Shown here: one piece after another, positions 45,813 through 57,423 of the stretch
Layout: every line of letters starts with the position of its first letter
How positions within the stretch are numbered: position 1 is the first letter of the stretch
Program-made: the position numbers and the translations under genes
The notes under the pieces: model-generated
What the model saw: the letters and a program-made list of their open reading frames with translations, nothing else
The model's database searches: none
Told to the model about the DNA's origin: nothing
Assembly: GCF_000739085.1 (NCBI RefSeq)
Contig: NZ_CP009110.1
Coordinates: 4,216,001-4,280,000 of the forward strand
DNA length: 64,000 nucleotides
Source: Amycolatopsis methanolica 239
GTDB lineage: Bacteria; Actinomycetota; Actinomycetes; Mycobacteriales; Pseudonocardiaceae
Reading direction: 5' to 3'

Positions 45813-46790
45813 CTACCCTTTCCGGCCCTCGGTCTCGCTGAGACCGAGAGCTTCCCGCACACAGCTCGCCAGCGCATCCGGATCGTGCACACCCTCGCGA
45901 CCAGGGTCCGCCACGTCCGCCAGAAGCGCCTTGGCCCCCAGTCCCGCCGCCGCGTCCCGCAGGCGGGCCGGTGACGGCACCGAATCCCGGTCGGCGATCA
46001 CCGCGTCCACCCGCAGCCCGGGCGCGTGCTGGAAGAGTACGTCCAAGTGCCGTTCGGGTGAGAACCCCGCCGTCTCACCCGGCTGAGGGACGAGGTTCAG
46101 GACCACGATCTTCGTCGCCTCGGTGCGCAGCAGCGCGTCGTGCAACCCGGGCACCATCAGGTGCGGGATGACGCTCGAAAACCACGACCCCGGCCCCAGG
46201 AACACCGCCTCGGCGTCCAGGACGGCCTGCACCGCCTCGTCGCACGCGGCGGGCACCCCGCCCGGCCGCCGCGGCGTGCGCAGCGTGATCCGCTCCACCC
46301 GGCCCGGCGTGCTCGCCACCGCGACCTGGCCGCGGATCCGGCGCAGCGTCCCGTCGTCGTCGAGGCCGGACACCTCCGCCTCGATCTCCAGCGGCTCCGG
46401 CGACATCGGCAGCACCCGCCCGGACACCCCCAGCAGCCGCCGCGCCTCGTCCAGTGCGGCCACCGGATCGCCCAGCACCTCGAACAACCCGGCCAGCACC
46501 AGGTTACCGACCGCGTGCCCGGTGAGGGCGCCGCTGCCGCCGAAGCGGTGCTGGAACACCTCCGCCCACAGCGACTCGCCCTTCTCGGCGACCGCCAGCG
46601 CGGCCAGCGCCTGCCGCAGGTCCCCCGGCGGCAACAGACCCAGCTCACGCCGCAACCTGCCCGACGAACCACCGTCGTCGGCGACCGTGACCACCGCGGT
46701 CACGTCCGGGGTCAGCCGCCGCAACGCGGTCAGCGTCGCGTGCAGCCCGTGTCCACCACCCAGCGCGACGGCGCGCAACGTCGGAGTCAC
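45813..46790 (-). CDS. yvcK: YvcK/CofD-like UDP-GlcNAc-binding protein
   Basis: A 325-residue CofD-fold protein starting LRAVALGGGHGLHATLTALR, with AVVTVADDGGSSGRLRREL, HAVGNLVLAGLFEV and FLGPGSWFSSVIPHL. Known relatives bind UDP-N-acetylglucosamine and coordinate carbon flow with peptidoglycan synthesis. Its GTG overlaps the rapZ stop. Confidence 0.95.
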   Translation of the reverse strand: MTPTLRAVALGGGHGLHATLTALRRLTPDVTAVVTVADDGGSSGRLRRELGLLPPGDLRQALAALAVAEKGESLWAEVFQHRFGGSGALTGHAVGNLVLAGLFEVLGDPVAALDEARRLLGVSGRVLPMSPEPLEIEAEVSGLDDDGTLRRIRGQVAVASTPGRVERITLRTPRRPGGVPAACDEAVQAVLDAEAVFLGPGSWFSSVIPHLMVPGLHDALLRTEATKIVVLNLVPQPGETAGFSPERHLDVLFQHAPGLRVDAVIADRDSVPSPARLRDAAAGLGAKALLADVADPGREGVHDPDALASCVREALGLSETEGRKG

Positions 46791-47668
46791 TCGCGTCCCA
46801 GGTCCCGGTGGATGACCTTCACCGCCATACCGTCCTCATTGGACAGCAGCCGGGACAGCTCCTCGGAGATCGCGACACTCCGGTGCTTCCCGCCGGTACA
46901 GCCCACGGCCAGCGTCAGGTACCGCTTGCCCTCCCGCCGGTAGCCGGCGCCGATCAGGCGCAGCAGCTGGTGGTAGCGGTCGAGGAACTCCTCCGCGCCC
47001 TCCTGCGAAAGCACGTAGTTGCGCACCTCCGCGTCCAGCCCGGTGTGGTCGCGCAGCTCCGGGATCCAGAACGGGTTCGGCAGGAACCGCACGTCCATCA
47101 CCAGGTCGGCGTCCATCGGCAGGCCGTACTTGTAGCCGAAGGACAGCACAGTGACCCGCGTCTGCGTCGCCGACTCGGTGCCGAACGCGTCCTCGATCTT
47201 CGCGCGCAGGTCGTGCACCGACAGCGCGGAGGTCTCCAGCACCAGGTCGGCCTCCTCGCGCAGCGGCGCGAGCATCTGCCGTTCGGCGGTGATGCCGTCG
47301 ATCAGACGGCCGTCGCCCTGCAGCGGGTGGCCGCGGCGCACCTGCTCGAACCGGCGCACCAGCACCGCGTCGGTGGCCTCCAGGAACAGCACCCGCGGCT
47401 TGTAGCCACGCGCGTCGAGGTCCTTGATGATCGAGGACAGGTCGTCGGTGAACGCGCGCGAGCGCACGTCCATCACGACGGCCACCTTCGTGATCGCGCC
47501 ACGGGCCTGCGCCCCCAGCTCGACCATGGTCGCGATCAGCTCGGGTGGCAGGTTGTCCACCACGAACCAGCCCAGATCCTCCAGGCACTTCGCGGCCGTG
47601 CTGCGGCCGGCGCCGGACAGGCCGGTCACCACCGCGACCTCCATGCCGGTGCCCCGGTCCTCGGCCAT
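46787..47668 (-). CDS. rapZ: RapZ-family nucleotide-binding protein
   Basis: A 293-residue P-loop protein: AVVTGLSGAGRSTAAKCLED (Walker A around 16-24, with Arg in place of the usual Lys, as in this family), GWFVVDNLPPELI, and a C-terminal domain with GCTGGKHRSVAISEELSR. In enterobacteria RapZ guides decay of the GlmZ RNA; in Actinobacteria it is linked to yvcK and whiA with an unclear role. The frame is open upstream, but the ATG at 47668 has GGGAGAG in front and gives the family N-terminus. Confidence 0.95.
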   Translation of the reverse strand: MAEDRGTGMEVAVVTGLSGAGRSTAAKCLEDLGWFVVDNLPPELIATMVELGAQARGAITKVAVVMDVRSRAFTDDLSSIIKDLDARGYKPRVLFLEATDAVLVRRFEQVRRGHPLQGDGRLIDGITAERQMLAPLREEADLVLETSALSVHDLRAKIEDAFGTESATQTRVTVLSFGYKYGLPMDADLVMDVRFLPNPFWIPELRDHTGLDAEVRNYVLSQEGAEEFLDRYHQLLRLIGAGYRREGKRYLTLAVGCTGGKHRSVAISEELSRLLSNEDGMAVKVIHRDLGRE

Positions 47669-47679
47669 CGTCTCTCCCG

Positions 47680-49623
47680 TCACTTCTTCTCCGACTCCCC
47701 AAGTGAGGCCAACGCGGCGAAGATCGCCTCGGCCGTGCGCTTCCCCACGCCAGGCACCTGCGCGATCTCGTCCACCCCTGCTTCCTTCAGCCGCTTCACC
47801 GAGCCGAAGTGCTTGATCAGCGCCGCCCGCCGTGCCTGCCCCAGCCCCGGCACACCGTCCAAAGCGGACACCTGAACGTGCTTGGCGCGCTTCTGCCGGT
47901 GGTAGGTGATGGCGAACCGGTGCGCCTCGTCCCGCACCCGCTGCAGCAGGTACAGGGCCTCGGAGGTGCGCGGCAGGATCACCGGGTCCGGGTCGCCGGG
48001 CAGCCACACCTCCTCCAGCCGCTTCGCCAGGCCGACCACGGCGATGTCGGTGATGCCCATCTCCGCCAGCACGTCCGCCGCCGCCGTCGCCTGCGGGCCC
48101 GCGCCGTCGACCACGAGCAGGTTCGGCGGGTAGGCGAACTTGCGCGGACGCCCGGTCTCCGGGTCGATGCCCGGCTTCTCGCCCGCCAGGCCTTCCTGGG
48201 TTTCGGTCTGGTATCGAGCGAACCGCCGCCGCACCACCTCGGCGATGGCGGCGACATCCCCCTCGGTGGCGGCCTCCCGCAGCGCGAACCGGCGGTACTC
48301 CGACTTGCGCGCCACGCCGTCCTCGAACACCACCAGCGAGGCCACCACGTCGGTGCCCTGCGTGTGGCTGATGTCGACGCACTCGATGCGCAGCGGCGCG
48401 CTGTCCAGGCCCAGGTGCTCCTGCAGCTCGGCCAGCGCGGCCGACCGCGCGGTCAGGTCGCCCGCGCGGCGCAGCTTGTGCTGCTGGAACGCCTCCTGCG
48501 CGTTGCGCTCCACCGTCTCGGCGAGCGCGCGCTTGTCGCCGCGCTGCGGCACCCGCAGCTGCACCCGGGAGCCGCGCAGCCCGGACAGCCACTCCGTCAT
48601 CGCCTCGGCGTCCTCGGGCAGCTCCGGCACCAGCACCTCGCGCGGCACCGGCGTGCCGAGGTCGGTGCCCTGCTCGGCCAGCTCGACCTGCTCGCCGTAG
48701 AACTGGGTGAGGAACTGCTCGACCAGCTCGGGCACGCCCATCTCGTCGGCCTTGTCGATCACCCAGCCGCGCTGGCCGCGCACCCGGCCGCCACGCACGT
48801 GGAAGACCTGGACGGCGGCCTCCAGCTCGTCGTGGGCGAAGGCGACCAGGTCGGCGTCCGTGCCGTCGCCGAGCACCACGGCCTGCTTCTCCATCGCCCG
48901 CCGCAGCGCGCCGATGTCGTCGCGCAGGCGGGCGGCCTTCTCGAACTCCAGGTTCTCGGCCGCCTCAGCCATGTCCCGCTCCAGCTTGCGCACCATCGCG
49001 TCGGTACGCCCGGAGAGGAAGTCGCAGAAGTCATCAACAATGCCGCGATGCGTCTCCTGGGTGACGCGGCCGACGCACGGGGCGGAGCACTTGTCGATGT
49101 AGCCGAGCAGGCACGGGCGGCCGATCTGGCCGTGACGGCGGAACACGCCGTTGGAGCAGGTGCGCGCCGGGAACACGCGCAGCAGCAGGTCGAGCGTCTC
49201 GCGGATCGCCCACGCGTGCGCGTACGGGCCGAAGTACCGCACGCCCTTCTTGCGCGGGCCGCGGTAGACGTGCAGCCGCGGGAACTCCTCGTGCAGGGTC
49301 ACCGCCAGCACCGGGTACGACTTGTCGTCGCGGTAGCGGACGTTGAACCGTGGGTCGAACTCCTTGATCCAGTTGTACTCGAGCTGGAGGGCCTCGACCT
49401 CGGTGGAGACCACGGTCCACTCCACGCTGGCCGCGGTGGTCACCATCTGCCGGGTGCGCGGGTGCAGCCCGGACAGGTCGGCGAAGTAGGAGTTCAGCCT
49501 GCTGCGCAGGCTCTTGGCCTTGCCGACGTAGATGACCCGCTTGGTCGCGTCGCGGAACTTGTAGACGCCGGGCTCTTCCGGGATGCTCCCCGGCGAGGGA
49601 CGGTAGGTGGACGGGTCAGCCAC
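47680..49623 (-). CDS. uvrC: UvrC, excinuclease ABC subunit C
   Basis: A 647-residue nucleotide excision repair nuclease making both incisions around a lesion. It has an N-terminal GIY-YIG domain ([20 protein letters not shown]), a cysteine cluster ([20 protein letters not shown]), the UVR motif [20 protein letters not shown], the RNase H-type DISHTQG and [10 protein letters not shown], and two C-terminal helix-hairpin-helix motifs ([32 protein letters not shown]). The GTG at 49623 gives [12 protein letters not shown], the family start. Confidence 0.97.
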   Translation of the reverse strand: MADPSTYRPSPGSIPEEPGVYKFRDATKRVIYVGKAKSLRSRLNSYFADLSGLHPRTRQMVTTAASVEWTVVSTEVEALQLEYNWIKEFDPRFNVRYRDDKSYPVLAVTLHEEFPRLHVYRGPRKKGVRYFGPYAHAWAIRETLDLLLRVFPARTCSNGVFRRHGQIGRPCLLGYIDKCSAPCVGRVTQETHRGIVDDFCDFLSGRTDAMVRKLERDMAEAAENLEFEKAARLRDDIGALRRAMEKQAVVLGDGTDADLVAFAHDELEAAVQVFHVRGGRVRGQRGWVIDKADEMGVPELVEQFLTQFYGEQVELAEQGTDLGTPVPREVLVPELPEDAEAMTEWLSGLRGSRVQLRVPQRGDKRALAETVERNAQEAFQQHKLRRAGDLTARSAALAELQEHLGLDSAPLRIECVDISHTQGTDVVASLVVFEDGVARKSEYRRFALREAATEGDVAAIAEVVRRRFARYQTETQEGLAGEKPGIDPETGRPRKFAYPPNLLVVDGAGPQATAAADVLAEMGITDIAVVGLAKRLEEVWLPGDPDPVILPRTSEALYLLQRVRDEAHRFAITYHRQKRAKHVQVSALDGVPGLGQARRAALIKHFGSVKRLKEAGVDEIAQVPGVGKRTAEAIFAALASLGESEKK

Positions 49624-49713
49624 GCCCTCCAGCCTATGGCTCGGGTGTGACAGTCCGACGCACCCCTCCCGCCGCGTGCGCCGGGGCCGGGCGGGTATGC
49701 GATTCTCGGGATC

Positions 49714-50490
49714 ATGCGCATCGCCACCTGGAACGTCAACTCCGTCACCGCGCGGCTGCCGAAGCTGCTGTCCTGGCTCGAGATCACACAGCCGGACGTG
49801 GTGTGCCTGCAGGAGCTGAAGTGCACCACGGAGGCGTTCCCCGCCGAGGTGGCCGAGGCGGGCTACGAGGTCGCGGCGTACGGCACCGGCCGGTGGAACG
49901 GCGTGGCGATCCTGTCCCGGGTGGGGCTGGCGGACGTGCGGCGCGGCCTGGACGGCGAGCCGACGTTCGACGACGTCTCCGAGCCGCGCGCGATCGGCGC
50001 GACGTGCGGCGGGGTGCGGGTGTGGTCGGTGTACGTGCCCAACGGGCGGGAGGTGGCGCACCCGCACTACGCGTACAAGCTGCGGTGGCTTTCGGCGCTG
50101 CGTTCGACGGTGGCGGCCGAGGCTGGGGACGACCGGCCGTTCGCCGTGCTGGGCGACTTCAACATCGCGCCGACCGACGCCGACGTCTGGGACATCACGC
50201 TGTTCGACGGCATGACGCACGTGACCGAGGCCGAGCGGGCGGCGCTGGCGGCCCTGCGCGAGGCAGGCCTGGAGGAGGTCCTGCCGCGCGCCCTGAAGTA
50301 CGACACGCCCTACACGTACTGGGACTACCGGCAGCTGGCGTTCCCGAAGAACAACGGGATGCGGATCGACCTGGTCTTCGGATCGGCGAAGTTCACCGGC
50401 GCGGTGAGCGACGCGTACGTGGACCGGGAGGCGCGCAAGGGCAAGGGCACCTCGGACCACGCCCCGGTGGTGGTCGACCTGACGGTCTGA
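49714..50490 (+). CDS. xthA: Exodeoxyribonuclease III
   Basis: A 258-residue EEP-fold AP endonuclease/3'-exonuclease of base excision repair. Metal and catalytic residues are in [44 protein letters not shown], and the last [10 protein letters not shown]. Divergent from uvrC, pairing two DNA repair genes. Confidence 0.95.
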   Translation: MRIATWNVNSVTARLPKLLSWLEITQPDVVCLQELKCTTEAFPAEVAEAGYEVAAYGTGRWNGVAILSRVGLADVRRGLDGEPTFDDVSEPRAIGATCGGVRVWSVYVPNGREVAHPHYAYKLRWLSALRSTVAAEAGDDRPFAVLGDFNIAPTDADVWDITLFDGMTHVTEAERAALAALREAGLEEVLPRALKYDTPYTYWDYRQLAFPKNNGMRIDLVFGSAKFTGAVSDAYVDREARKGKGTSDHAPVVVDLTV

Positions 50491-50538
50491 CCCGCCGCGC
50501 GGGGCGCACAGTCTCGGCGATGTGCGCCCTGCCGGCGG

Positions 50539-51599
<1,061 letters not shown>

Positions 51600-51606
51600 T
51601 CATCGC

Positions 51607-52917
51607 TCATTGCCCAGCACCGTTCCCGTTCCGTGCCTCCAGGTCGGCGCCGACCTGGTCGAACTCCTCCAGGTTGGACAGGTCGTGGCCCATCCGGTCC
51701 CGCTTCGTGCGCAGGTAACGCAGGTTCTCCGGGTTCGGCGAGATCGGCAGCGGCACCCGGCCGGTGACCTTCAGGCCGTAGCCCTCCAGGCCGATCCGCT
51801 TCGCCGGGTTGTTCGTCAGCAGCCGCATCGACCGCACACCCAGGTCGCACAGGATCTGCGCGCCCGTGCCGTAGTCGCGGGCGTCCGCGGGCACCCCGAG
51901 CGCCAGGTTCGCGTCCACCGTGTCCGCGCCCAGGTCCTGCAGCTGATAGGCCTGCAGCTTGTGCAGCAGGCCGATGCCACGGCCCTCGTGGCCGCGGATG
52001 TAAAGCACGACACCCCGGCCCTCGTCGGCGACGATCCGCAGCGCCGTGTCCAGCTGCGGGCCGCAGTCGCAGCGCAGCGAGCCGAACACGTCGCCGGTGA
52101 GGCACTCCGAGTGCACCCGCACCAGGATGTCCTCGCCGTCGCCGACCTCGCCGTACACGAACGCGACGTGCTCGATGCCGTCCAGCAGGCTGTCGTAGCC
52201 GACCGCGCGGAACACGCCGGCCTCGAGCGGGATGCGCGCCTCGGCGACCCGCTCGACCTGCTTCTCGTGGCGGCGCCGGTAGGCGATCAGGTCGGCGATC
52301 GTGATGATCTGCAGGTCGTGGTCGGAGGCGAACACCTCCAGCTCGTCCCGGCGCGCCATGTCCCCCTCGTCCTTCTGGGAGACGATCTCGCACAGCACGC
52401 CCGACGGGTGCAGCCCGGCCATGCGGGCCAGGTCGACCGAGGCCTCGGTGTGCCCGGGGCGGCGCAGCACGCCGCCCTCCTTGGCGCGCAGCGGGACCAC
52501 GTGCCCCGGCCGCCGGAAGTCGCCGGCCTGCGACTTCGGGTCGGCGAGCAGCCGGATCGTGTGTGCCCGGTCGGAGGCGGAGATGCCGGTGGTGATGCCC
52601 TCGGCCGCGTCCACCGTGACCGTGTACGCGGTGCCGCGCTGGTCCTGGTTCGTGTGGTACATCGGCGGGAGGTCCAGCCGGTTGCAGTCCTCCTCGGTGA
52701 GCGCCACGCAGACGTACCCCGAGGTGTAGCGCACCATGAAGGCGAGCAGCTCCGGCGTCGCCTTCTCGGCGGCGAAGATGAGGTCGCCCTCGTTCTCGCG
52801 GTCCTCGTCGTCGACGACGACCACCGGCCGCCCGGCGGCGATGTCCGCGATCGCCTTCTCGATGCCGGCGACGTCGACCGGCACCCCCGTCCCGCACGGT
52901 GTTGCTGCGCTGCTCAC
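51607..52917 (-). CDS. ribBA: Bifunctional DHBP synthase/GTP cyclohydrolase II
   Basis: A 436-residue fusion. The N-terminal half is 3,4-dihydroxy-2-butanone 4-phosphate synthase ([37 protein letters not shown]), the C-terminal half GTP cyclohydrolase II with the zinc site [17 protein letters not shown] and [17 protein letters not shown]. It provides both precursors of riboflavin. Its start overlaps the ribE stop (GTGA). Confidence 0.97.
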   Translation of the reverse strand: MSSAATPCGTGVPVDVAGIEKAIADIAAGRPVVVVDDEDRENEGDLIFAAEKATPELLAFMVRYTSGYVCVALTEEDCNRLDLPPMYHTNQDQRGTAYTVTVDAAEGITTGISASDRAHTIRLLADPKSQAGDFRRPGHVVPLRAKEGGVLRRPGHTEASVDLARMAGLHPSGVLCEIVSQKDEGDMARRDELEVFASDHDLQIITIADLIAYRRRHEKQVERVAEARIPLEAGVFRAVGYDSLLDGIEHVAFVYGEVGDGEDILVRVHSECLTGDVFGSLRCDCGPQLDTALRIVADEGRGVVLYIRGHEGRGIGLLHKLQAYQLQDLGADTVDANLALGVPADARDYGTGAQILCDLGVRSMRLLTNNPAKRIGLEGYGLKVTGRVPLPISPNPENLRYLRTKRDRMGHDLSNLEEFDQVGADLEARNGNGAGQ

Positions 52918-53549
52918 GCGTCCTCCTTCGGGCCTGCCCCGGCTCCAGTGTGCTCCGTGCGGCCGGGCAGATGGGGCGTCGCGAGCTTCTCCACGTACTT
53001 GGCGAGCACGTCGACCTCGAGGTTCACCGGATCACCCGGCTCGGCACGGCCGAGGGTGGTCAGTTCCAGTGTCGTCGGAATCAGCGCCACGGAGAACTCG
53101 TCGTTCGTCACACTCGCCACGGTGAGCGAGATGCCGTCGACCGCGATCGAGCCCTTCTCCACCACGTAACGGGACAGCCCCGCCGGCAGCGCGAACCGGG
53201 TCAGCCCGTCCGGATCGCGGGACAGGAACACCCCGGTGCCGTCGACGTGGCCCTGCATGATGTGCCCGCCGAGCCGGTCCCCGACCGCGGTCGCGCGCTC
53301 CAGGTTCACCCGGTCACCGACGGCGATCCGGGCCAGCCGGGAGCGCTGCAACGTTTCGTGCACCACGTCGACGGTGAACTCGGCGCCGAACACGTCCACG
53401 ACGGTCAGGCACACCCCGCTGACGGCGATCGAGTCGCCGTGCTTGGCGTCGGAGGTCACCACCGGCCCGCGCACGGTGAGCCGCGCGGCGTTGGGAACCT
53501 GCTCGACTGCCGTGATCTCGCCCAGCTCCTCGACGATCCCGGTGAACAC
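52914..53549 (-). CDS. ribE: Riboflavin synthase, alpha chain
   Basis: A 211-residue enzyme made of two similar lumazine-binding repeats: [25 protein letters not shown] and VNLERA in the first; [24 protein letters not shown] and [15 protein letters not shown] in the second. It dismutates two lumazines to riboflavin. The frame is open upstream, but the GTG at 53549 gives the exact family N-terminus. No FMN riboswitch is seen in the 23 bases before it. Confidence 0.95.
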   Translation of the reverse strand: MFTGIVEELGEITAVEQVPNAARLTVRGPVVTSDAKHGDSIAVSGVCLTVVDVFGAEFTVDVVHETLQRSRLARIAVGDRVNLERATAVGDRLGGHIMQGHVDGTGVFLSRDPDGLTRFALPAGLSRYVVEKGSIAVDGISLTVASVTNDEFSVALIPTTLELTTLGRAEPGDPVNLEVDVLAKYVEKLATPHLPGRTEHTGAGAGPKEDA

Positions 53550-53572
53550 TGGCGCGCCCCTCCTTGTCGGTG

Positions 53573-54262
53573 TCAGTGTGCCGCGCCGGCGCGGGCGGCA
53601 CGTTCGCGCAGGGCCGCGACGGCCTTGCCGGGGTCTTCCGCGCCGTAGACGGCGGAGCCGGCGACGAAGCAGTCCACGCCGGCCTCGGCGGCCTGCTCGA
53701 TCGTGTCGGCGTTGATGCCGCCGTCGATCTCCACGACCAGCTTGAGGTGGCCGGTGTCGACGAGGCGGCGCGCGGTGCGGACCTTCTCCAGCACGTCCGG
53801 GATGAACGACTGGCCGCCGAAGCCCGGCTCGACCGACATCACCAGCAGCGTGTCGTAGTGCTTGAGGGTCTCGACGTGGTCCTCGAGCGGCGTGCCCGGC
53901 TTGATGGACAGCCCGGCCTTGGCGCCCGCGGCGCGCAGGTTCTTCGCCAGCATCACCGGGTCCGCGGCGGCCTCCACGTGCACGGTGACGTTGTAGGCGC
54001 CGGCCTCGGCGTAGCCGATGGCCCAGCGATCCGGGTCCTCGATCATCAGGTGGCAGTCCAGCGGGATGTCCGTGGACTTCAGCAGCGACTGCACGACCGG
54101 CAGGCCCAGCGTCAGGTTGGGCACGAAGTGGTTGTCCATGACGTCCACGTGGACCCAGTCGGCCCGGGTGTCGCCGGCACCGGCGACGGCGTGGATCTCC
54201 TCGCCCAGACGGGCGAAGTCGGCGGACAGGATGCTGGGCGCGATGAGAGGTCGGTGGGCCAC
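53573..54262 (-). CDS. rpe: Ribulose-phosphate 3-epimerase
   Basis: A 229-residue TIM barrel interconverting ribulose and xylulose 5-phosphates, tying the pentose phosphate pathway to the tkt operon. It contains [62 protein letters not shown] and the last VEIDGGI. The GTG at 54262 begins [12 protein letters not shown]; an ATG at 54310 would add 16 residues that do not match the family. TACACT lies 12 bases before the GTG and could be a -10 of a nearly leaderless transcript. Confidence 0.93.
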   Translation of the reverse strand: MAHRPLIAPSILSADFARLGEEIHAVAGAGDTRADWVHVDVMDNHFVPNLTLGLPVVQSLLKSTDIPLDCHLMIEDPDRWAIGYAEAGAYNVTVHVEAAADPVMLAKNLRAAGAKAGLSIKPGTPLEDHVETLKHYDTLLVMSVEPGFGGQSFIPDVLEKVRTARRLVDTGHLKLVVEIDGGINADTIEQAAEAGVDCFVAGSAVYGAEDPGKAVAALRERAARAGAAH

Positions 54263-54306
54263 GGTTACGGAGTGTAGATCGTGCGTCCGCGCGCCCGTGG
54301 CCCCAC

Positions 54307-54816
54307 TCATCCTGTGGACGCCGGCAGCAGGTCCAGGATCTCCGACCAGGGCTTGCCGTACTCCAGCCGCCGCACCCGCACGCCGGCCTCGGCGAGGGTG
54401 TCCAGGTGCCGCCGCCAGGCCGGGTGCCGGAACCGGGCGTCCTGCACCTGGTAGCCGACGATGATCGTGACGGACGGGTCGCCGAGCACGTCACCCAGGA
54501 CGGTGAGGGCCTGGTTGTCGGCGATGCCCAGCGCGAGCTTGGCGACCGAGTTGGCCGACGCCGGCGCGAACAGGAACACCGGCGGGTCCGGGTGCGGGCG
54601 CGGTTCGCCGGGCAGCCGTGAGGTGGCGCGGACCGGCAGGTCGGTCAGGGCGGCCAGCGGGTCGAGTTCTCCGGCCGCCTCCAGCCAGCGGTGCGCGGTC
54701 GGCGTGAGCGTGATCGCGAGCCGGTGGCCGCGGGCGGCGGCAGGCGCGGCCAGCTCGGCGCGGAACCGGGTGTCCAGTCCCCCGCACGAGCTGCCGATCA
54801 GGCCGAGGACGGTCAC
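54307..54816 (-). CDS. Flavoprotein of the HFCD (Dfp-like) family
   Basis: A 169-residue flavoprotein related to the CoaC half of CoaBC: the start [15 protein letters not shown], then [20 protein letters not shown], whose ASANS-A block is the FMN-binding motif. The substrate is unknown; decarboxylation of a peptidyl cysteine is typical of the family. It lies between rsmB (GTGA overlap) and rpe, in the rib cluster. Confidence 0.8.
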   Translation of the reverse strand: MTVLGLIGSSCGGLDTRFRAELAAPAAARGHRLAITLTPTAHRWLEAAGELDPLAALTDLPVRATSRLPGEPRPHPDPPVFLFAPASANSVAKLALGIADNQALTVLGDVLGDPSVTIIVGYQVQDARFRHPAWRRHLDTLAEAGVRVRRLEYGKPWSEILDLLPASTG

Positions 54817-56228
54817 GGCTTGCGCAGCACGGCGCAGAACATCGCGTCCGTGCCGTGCCGGTGCGGCCACAGCTGCACGTACGGCCCGTCGCCGAGCTGG
54901 GGCACGCCGGGGAAGAACTCGCGCGCGTCCAGCACCTCGGCCTTGCTGCGGCGGGCGATCTCGCCGACGACGCCCTCGGTCTCGGCCAAGTGCGGCGAGC
55001 AGACGACGTAGGCCACCACACCGCCGGACCGGGCGAGGTCCAGCGCCGAGGTGAGCAGCTCGCCCTGCAGCCTGGTCAGGTCCGGCACGTCGGAGGGCTT
55101 GCGCCGCCAGCGCGCCTCGGGGCGGCGGCGCAGGGCGCCCAGGCCGCTGCACGGCGCGTCGACCAGGACGCGGTCGAAGCCGGGTTCGAGGCCGGGGTCG
55201 CGGCCGTCGGCGACGTGCACGGTGACCGGCAGGCCCTCGGTCGCCTGCTCGACGAGCTTCGCGCGGTGCGGGGCCTGCTCGACGGCGTCCACGTGCGCGC
55301 CCTGGGTCGCGGCGAGCGCGCCGAGCATCCCGGCCTTGCCGCCGGGGCCCGCGCACAGGTCGAGCCAGCGCTCGTCGGTGCCCTCCAGCGGCACCCGGGT
55401 GAGCGCGACCGCGCACAACTGGCTGCCTTCGTCCTGCACCACCGCGAGGCGCTCCCGGATCGGCTCCGAATCGCCCGGGTCGCCCGCGCCCGCCGGCAGG
55501 TGCACGCCGTAGGGCGAGTACGGGGCGACGTCGCCGCCGGTGATGGCGGCCAGCTCGTCGGCGCTGATCTCACCGGGCCGGGCGGCCAGGTGCACAGCGG
55601 GACGGGCGTCGTCGGCCTCCAGCGCCGCCTGCAGGTCGTCGCCCTTGTCGCCGAGCGCCTCGGCGAACGCGCGCGCCACCCACCGCGGGTGGGCGGTGCG
55701 CATCGCGAGGTGCCCGATCGGGTCCTTGTCGCGGTCCGGGGTCAGCTCCGCCATCCACGCGGCCTCGTCCTTCTCCGAGACGCTGCGCAGGACGGCGTTG
55801 ACGAACCCGGCGACGTGCGAGCCGGCGTCGGCGCGGGCCAGGTCGACGGTCGAGGTGACCGCGGCGTGTTCCGGGATGCGGGTGCGCAGCAGCTGGTAGG
55901 CGCCGAGGCGGAGGCAGTCCAGGACCGGGCCGTCGACCTTGTCGAGCGGGCGGTCCAGGCACGCGGCGAGGATCGCGTCGAGCATGCCCTGGGCGCGGGA
56001 AGCGCCGTACGCGAGCTCGGTGGCCAGCGCGGCGTCCCGGCCGGACAGGCGGTTGCGGCGCAGCATGTCGGGCAGCACGAGGTTGGCGTAGGCGTCGCGC
56101 TGGCGGACGGCGCGCAGCACGTCCAGCGCGACGCGGCGCGCCGGGTCCTCGGCAGGCGGGCGGCGGGGGCCCTGTTTGCGGGGCGCCGGTCGGCCGCGCT
56201 GGGGCCGGGCTGGCCTGCGCTCGTTCAT
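54813..56228 (-). CDS. rsmB: RsmB/Fmu, 16S rRNA m5C967 methyltransferase
   Basis: A 471-residue enzyme with a basic N-terminus, a NusB-like RNA-binding domain ([20 protein letters not shown]) and a SAM methyltransferase domain ([35 protein letters not shown] with one catalytic Cys, [15 protein letters not shown] with the second). It overlaps fmt at its start and the flavoprotein gene at its stop. Confidence 0.94.
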   Translation of the reverse strand: MNERRPARPQRGRPAPRKQGPRRPPAEDPARRVALDVLRAVRQRDAYANLVLPDMLRRNRLSGRDAALATELAYGASRAQGMLDAILAACLDRPLDKVDGPVLDCLRLGAYQLLRTRIPEHAAVTSTVDLARADAGSHVAGFVNAVLRSVSEKDEAAWMAELTPDRDKDPIGHLAMRTAHPRWVARAFAEALGDKGDDLQAALEADDARPAVHLAARPGEISADELAAITGGDVAPYSPYGVHLPAGAGDPGDSEPIRERLAVVQDEGSQLCAVALTRVPLEGTDERWLDLCAGPGGKAGMLGALAATQGAHVDAVEQAPHRAKLVEQATEGLPVTVHVADGRDPGLEPGFDRVLVDAPCSGLGALRRRPEARWRRKPSDVPDLTRLQGELLTSALDLARSGGVVAYVVCSPHLAETEGVVGEIARRSKAEVLDAREFFPGVPQLGDGPYVQLWPHRHGTDAMFCAVLRKP

Positions 56229-57151
56229 GACAGCCGTTCTCCTTGCTCGATGCGGGTGCCGCGGGCCCAGTCAGTGGCCGCCATGCGTTTCTTGCCCTGC
56301 GCCTGGACCTCGCCCAGCCGCACCGGTTTCGTCGCCGTGCCCGCCAGGACGCGCTTGCGCTCGACGCGCAGCTCGCCCGGCGCCAGCGGGGGCTCGTCGA
56401 CGATCGTCACCGGGCCGAGCTTGAAGCGTTCGCCGCGGAACTCGGTCCACGCGCCCGGATCCGGGGTGACCGAGCGGATGTGGCGGTCGACGGCGGCAGC
56501 CGGGTCGGTGAACGTGACGCGCGCGTCCTCGACGGTGACCTTCGGGGCGTAGGTCACGCCGTCGGCGGGCTGGGGCACCGCTTGGACCTCGCCGTCCTCG
56601 ATGCCGTCCAATGTGGACGCCAGGAGGCGGGCGCCGGAGACCGAAAGGCGGTCCAGGAGCGCGCCGGCGGTGTCGTCGTCGGCGATCTTCTCGGTGACCA
56701 CACCGAAGACCGGGCCCGCGTCGAGTTCCTTGACGATGCGGAAGGTGGACGCGCCGGTGATCTCGTCGCCGGCGCGGATGGCGGCCTGCACCGGCGCCGC
56801 GCCGCGCCACGCGGGCAGCAGCGAGAAATGCAGGTTGATCCAGCCGTGCCGCGGGATGTCCAGCGCGCGCTGCGGCAGGAGCGCCCCGTAGGCGACGACC
56901 GGGCAGGCGTCGGGGGCGAGTTCGGTGAGGCGCTGCAGGAAGTCCGGGTCGCCGGCCTTGGGCGGGGTGAGGACCTCGATGCCGTGTTCGTCGGCGAGCG
57001 CGCCGACGGGTGAGCGCAGCAGCTTGCGGCCCCGGCCGGCGGGCGCGTCGGGCCGCGTGACGACGGCGACGACCTCGTGCCGCGGCGAGTCGAGGAGCGC
57101 GCGCAGCGACGGCACGGCGGGTTCGGGGGTACCGGCGAAGACGAGGCGCAT
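56225..57151 (-). CDS. fmt: Methionyl-tRNA formyltransferase
   Basis: A 308-residue enzyme formylating initiator Met-tRNA. It starts [16 protein letters not shown], contains the formyl-donor site [20 protein letters not shown], and a C-terminal OB-like domain ([20 protein letters not shown]). A TTG at 57154 precedes the ATG; the ATG is preferred. Its stop overlaps the rsmB start. Confidence 0.95.
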   Translation of the reverse strand: MRLVFAGTPEPAVPSLRALLDSPRHEVVAVVTRPDAPAGRGRKLLRSPVGALADEHGIEVLTPPKAGDPDFLQRLTELAPDACPVVAYGALLPQRALDIPRHGWINLHFSLLPAWRGAAPVQAAIRAGDEITGASTFRIVKELDAGPVFGVVTEKIADDDTAGALLDRLSVSGARLLASTLDGIEDGEVQAVPQPADGVTYAPKVTVEDARVTFTDPAAAVDRHIRSVTPDPGAWTEFRGERFKLGPVTIVDEPPLAPGELRVERKRVLAGTATKPVRLGEVQAQGKKRMAATDWARGTRIEQGERLS

Positions 57152-57260
57152 CAACGCACCTCGGCGACGGGTGTGGAGTGGGTGGGCATCGGGCCCAGTC
57201 TAGTGACCGGCCCCGGCACCCCGCCCGGCCGGACCAGGGCGCCCGGCCGGGCGGGGCGCG

Positions 57261-57423
57261 CCGGTTCAGGGCGCGGGGTGCCCAAGTTGCGCGGGTGCAA
57301 CCGCACCGCCGTGTAGAGCACCACCCGCACCAGTGCGGCGGGGGCCGGTTCAGGGCACCGGGCACATCACCCGCACCGGCGCAGCCACACGCCGGTTCAA
57401 GGCACCGGGTGCACCACCTGCGC
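57261..57423. repeat. Three degenerate copies of a ~32-bp sequence including the ggt 3' end
   Basis: CCGGTTCA(A/G)GGC(A/G)C begins at 57261, 57345 and 57392, each followed by GGG and a C-rich CACC stretch. The 57392 copy overlaps the last codons and stop of the broken ggt gene. It fills most of the 245-base gap before fmt. Confidence 0.6.

Noticed and set aside
53550-54306. FMN riboswitch controlling the rib operon
   Set aside because: The gaps before ribE (23 bases) and rpe (about 44 bases) are too short, and no RFN-type conserved blocks were found.
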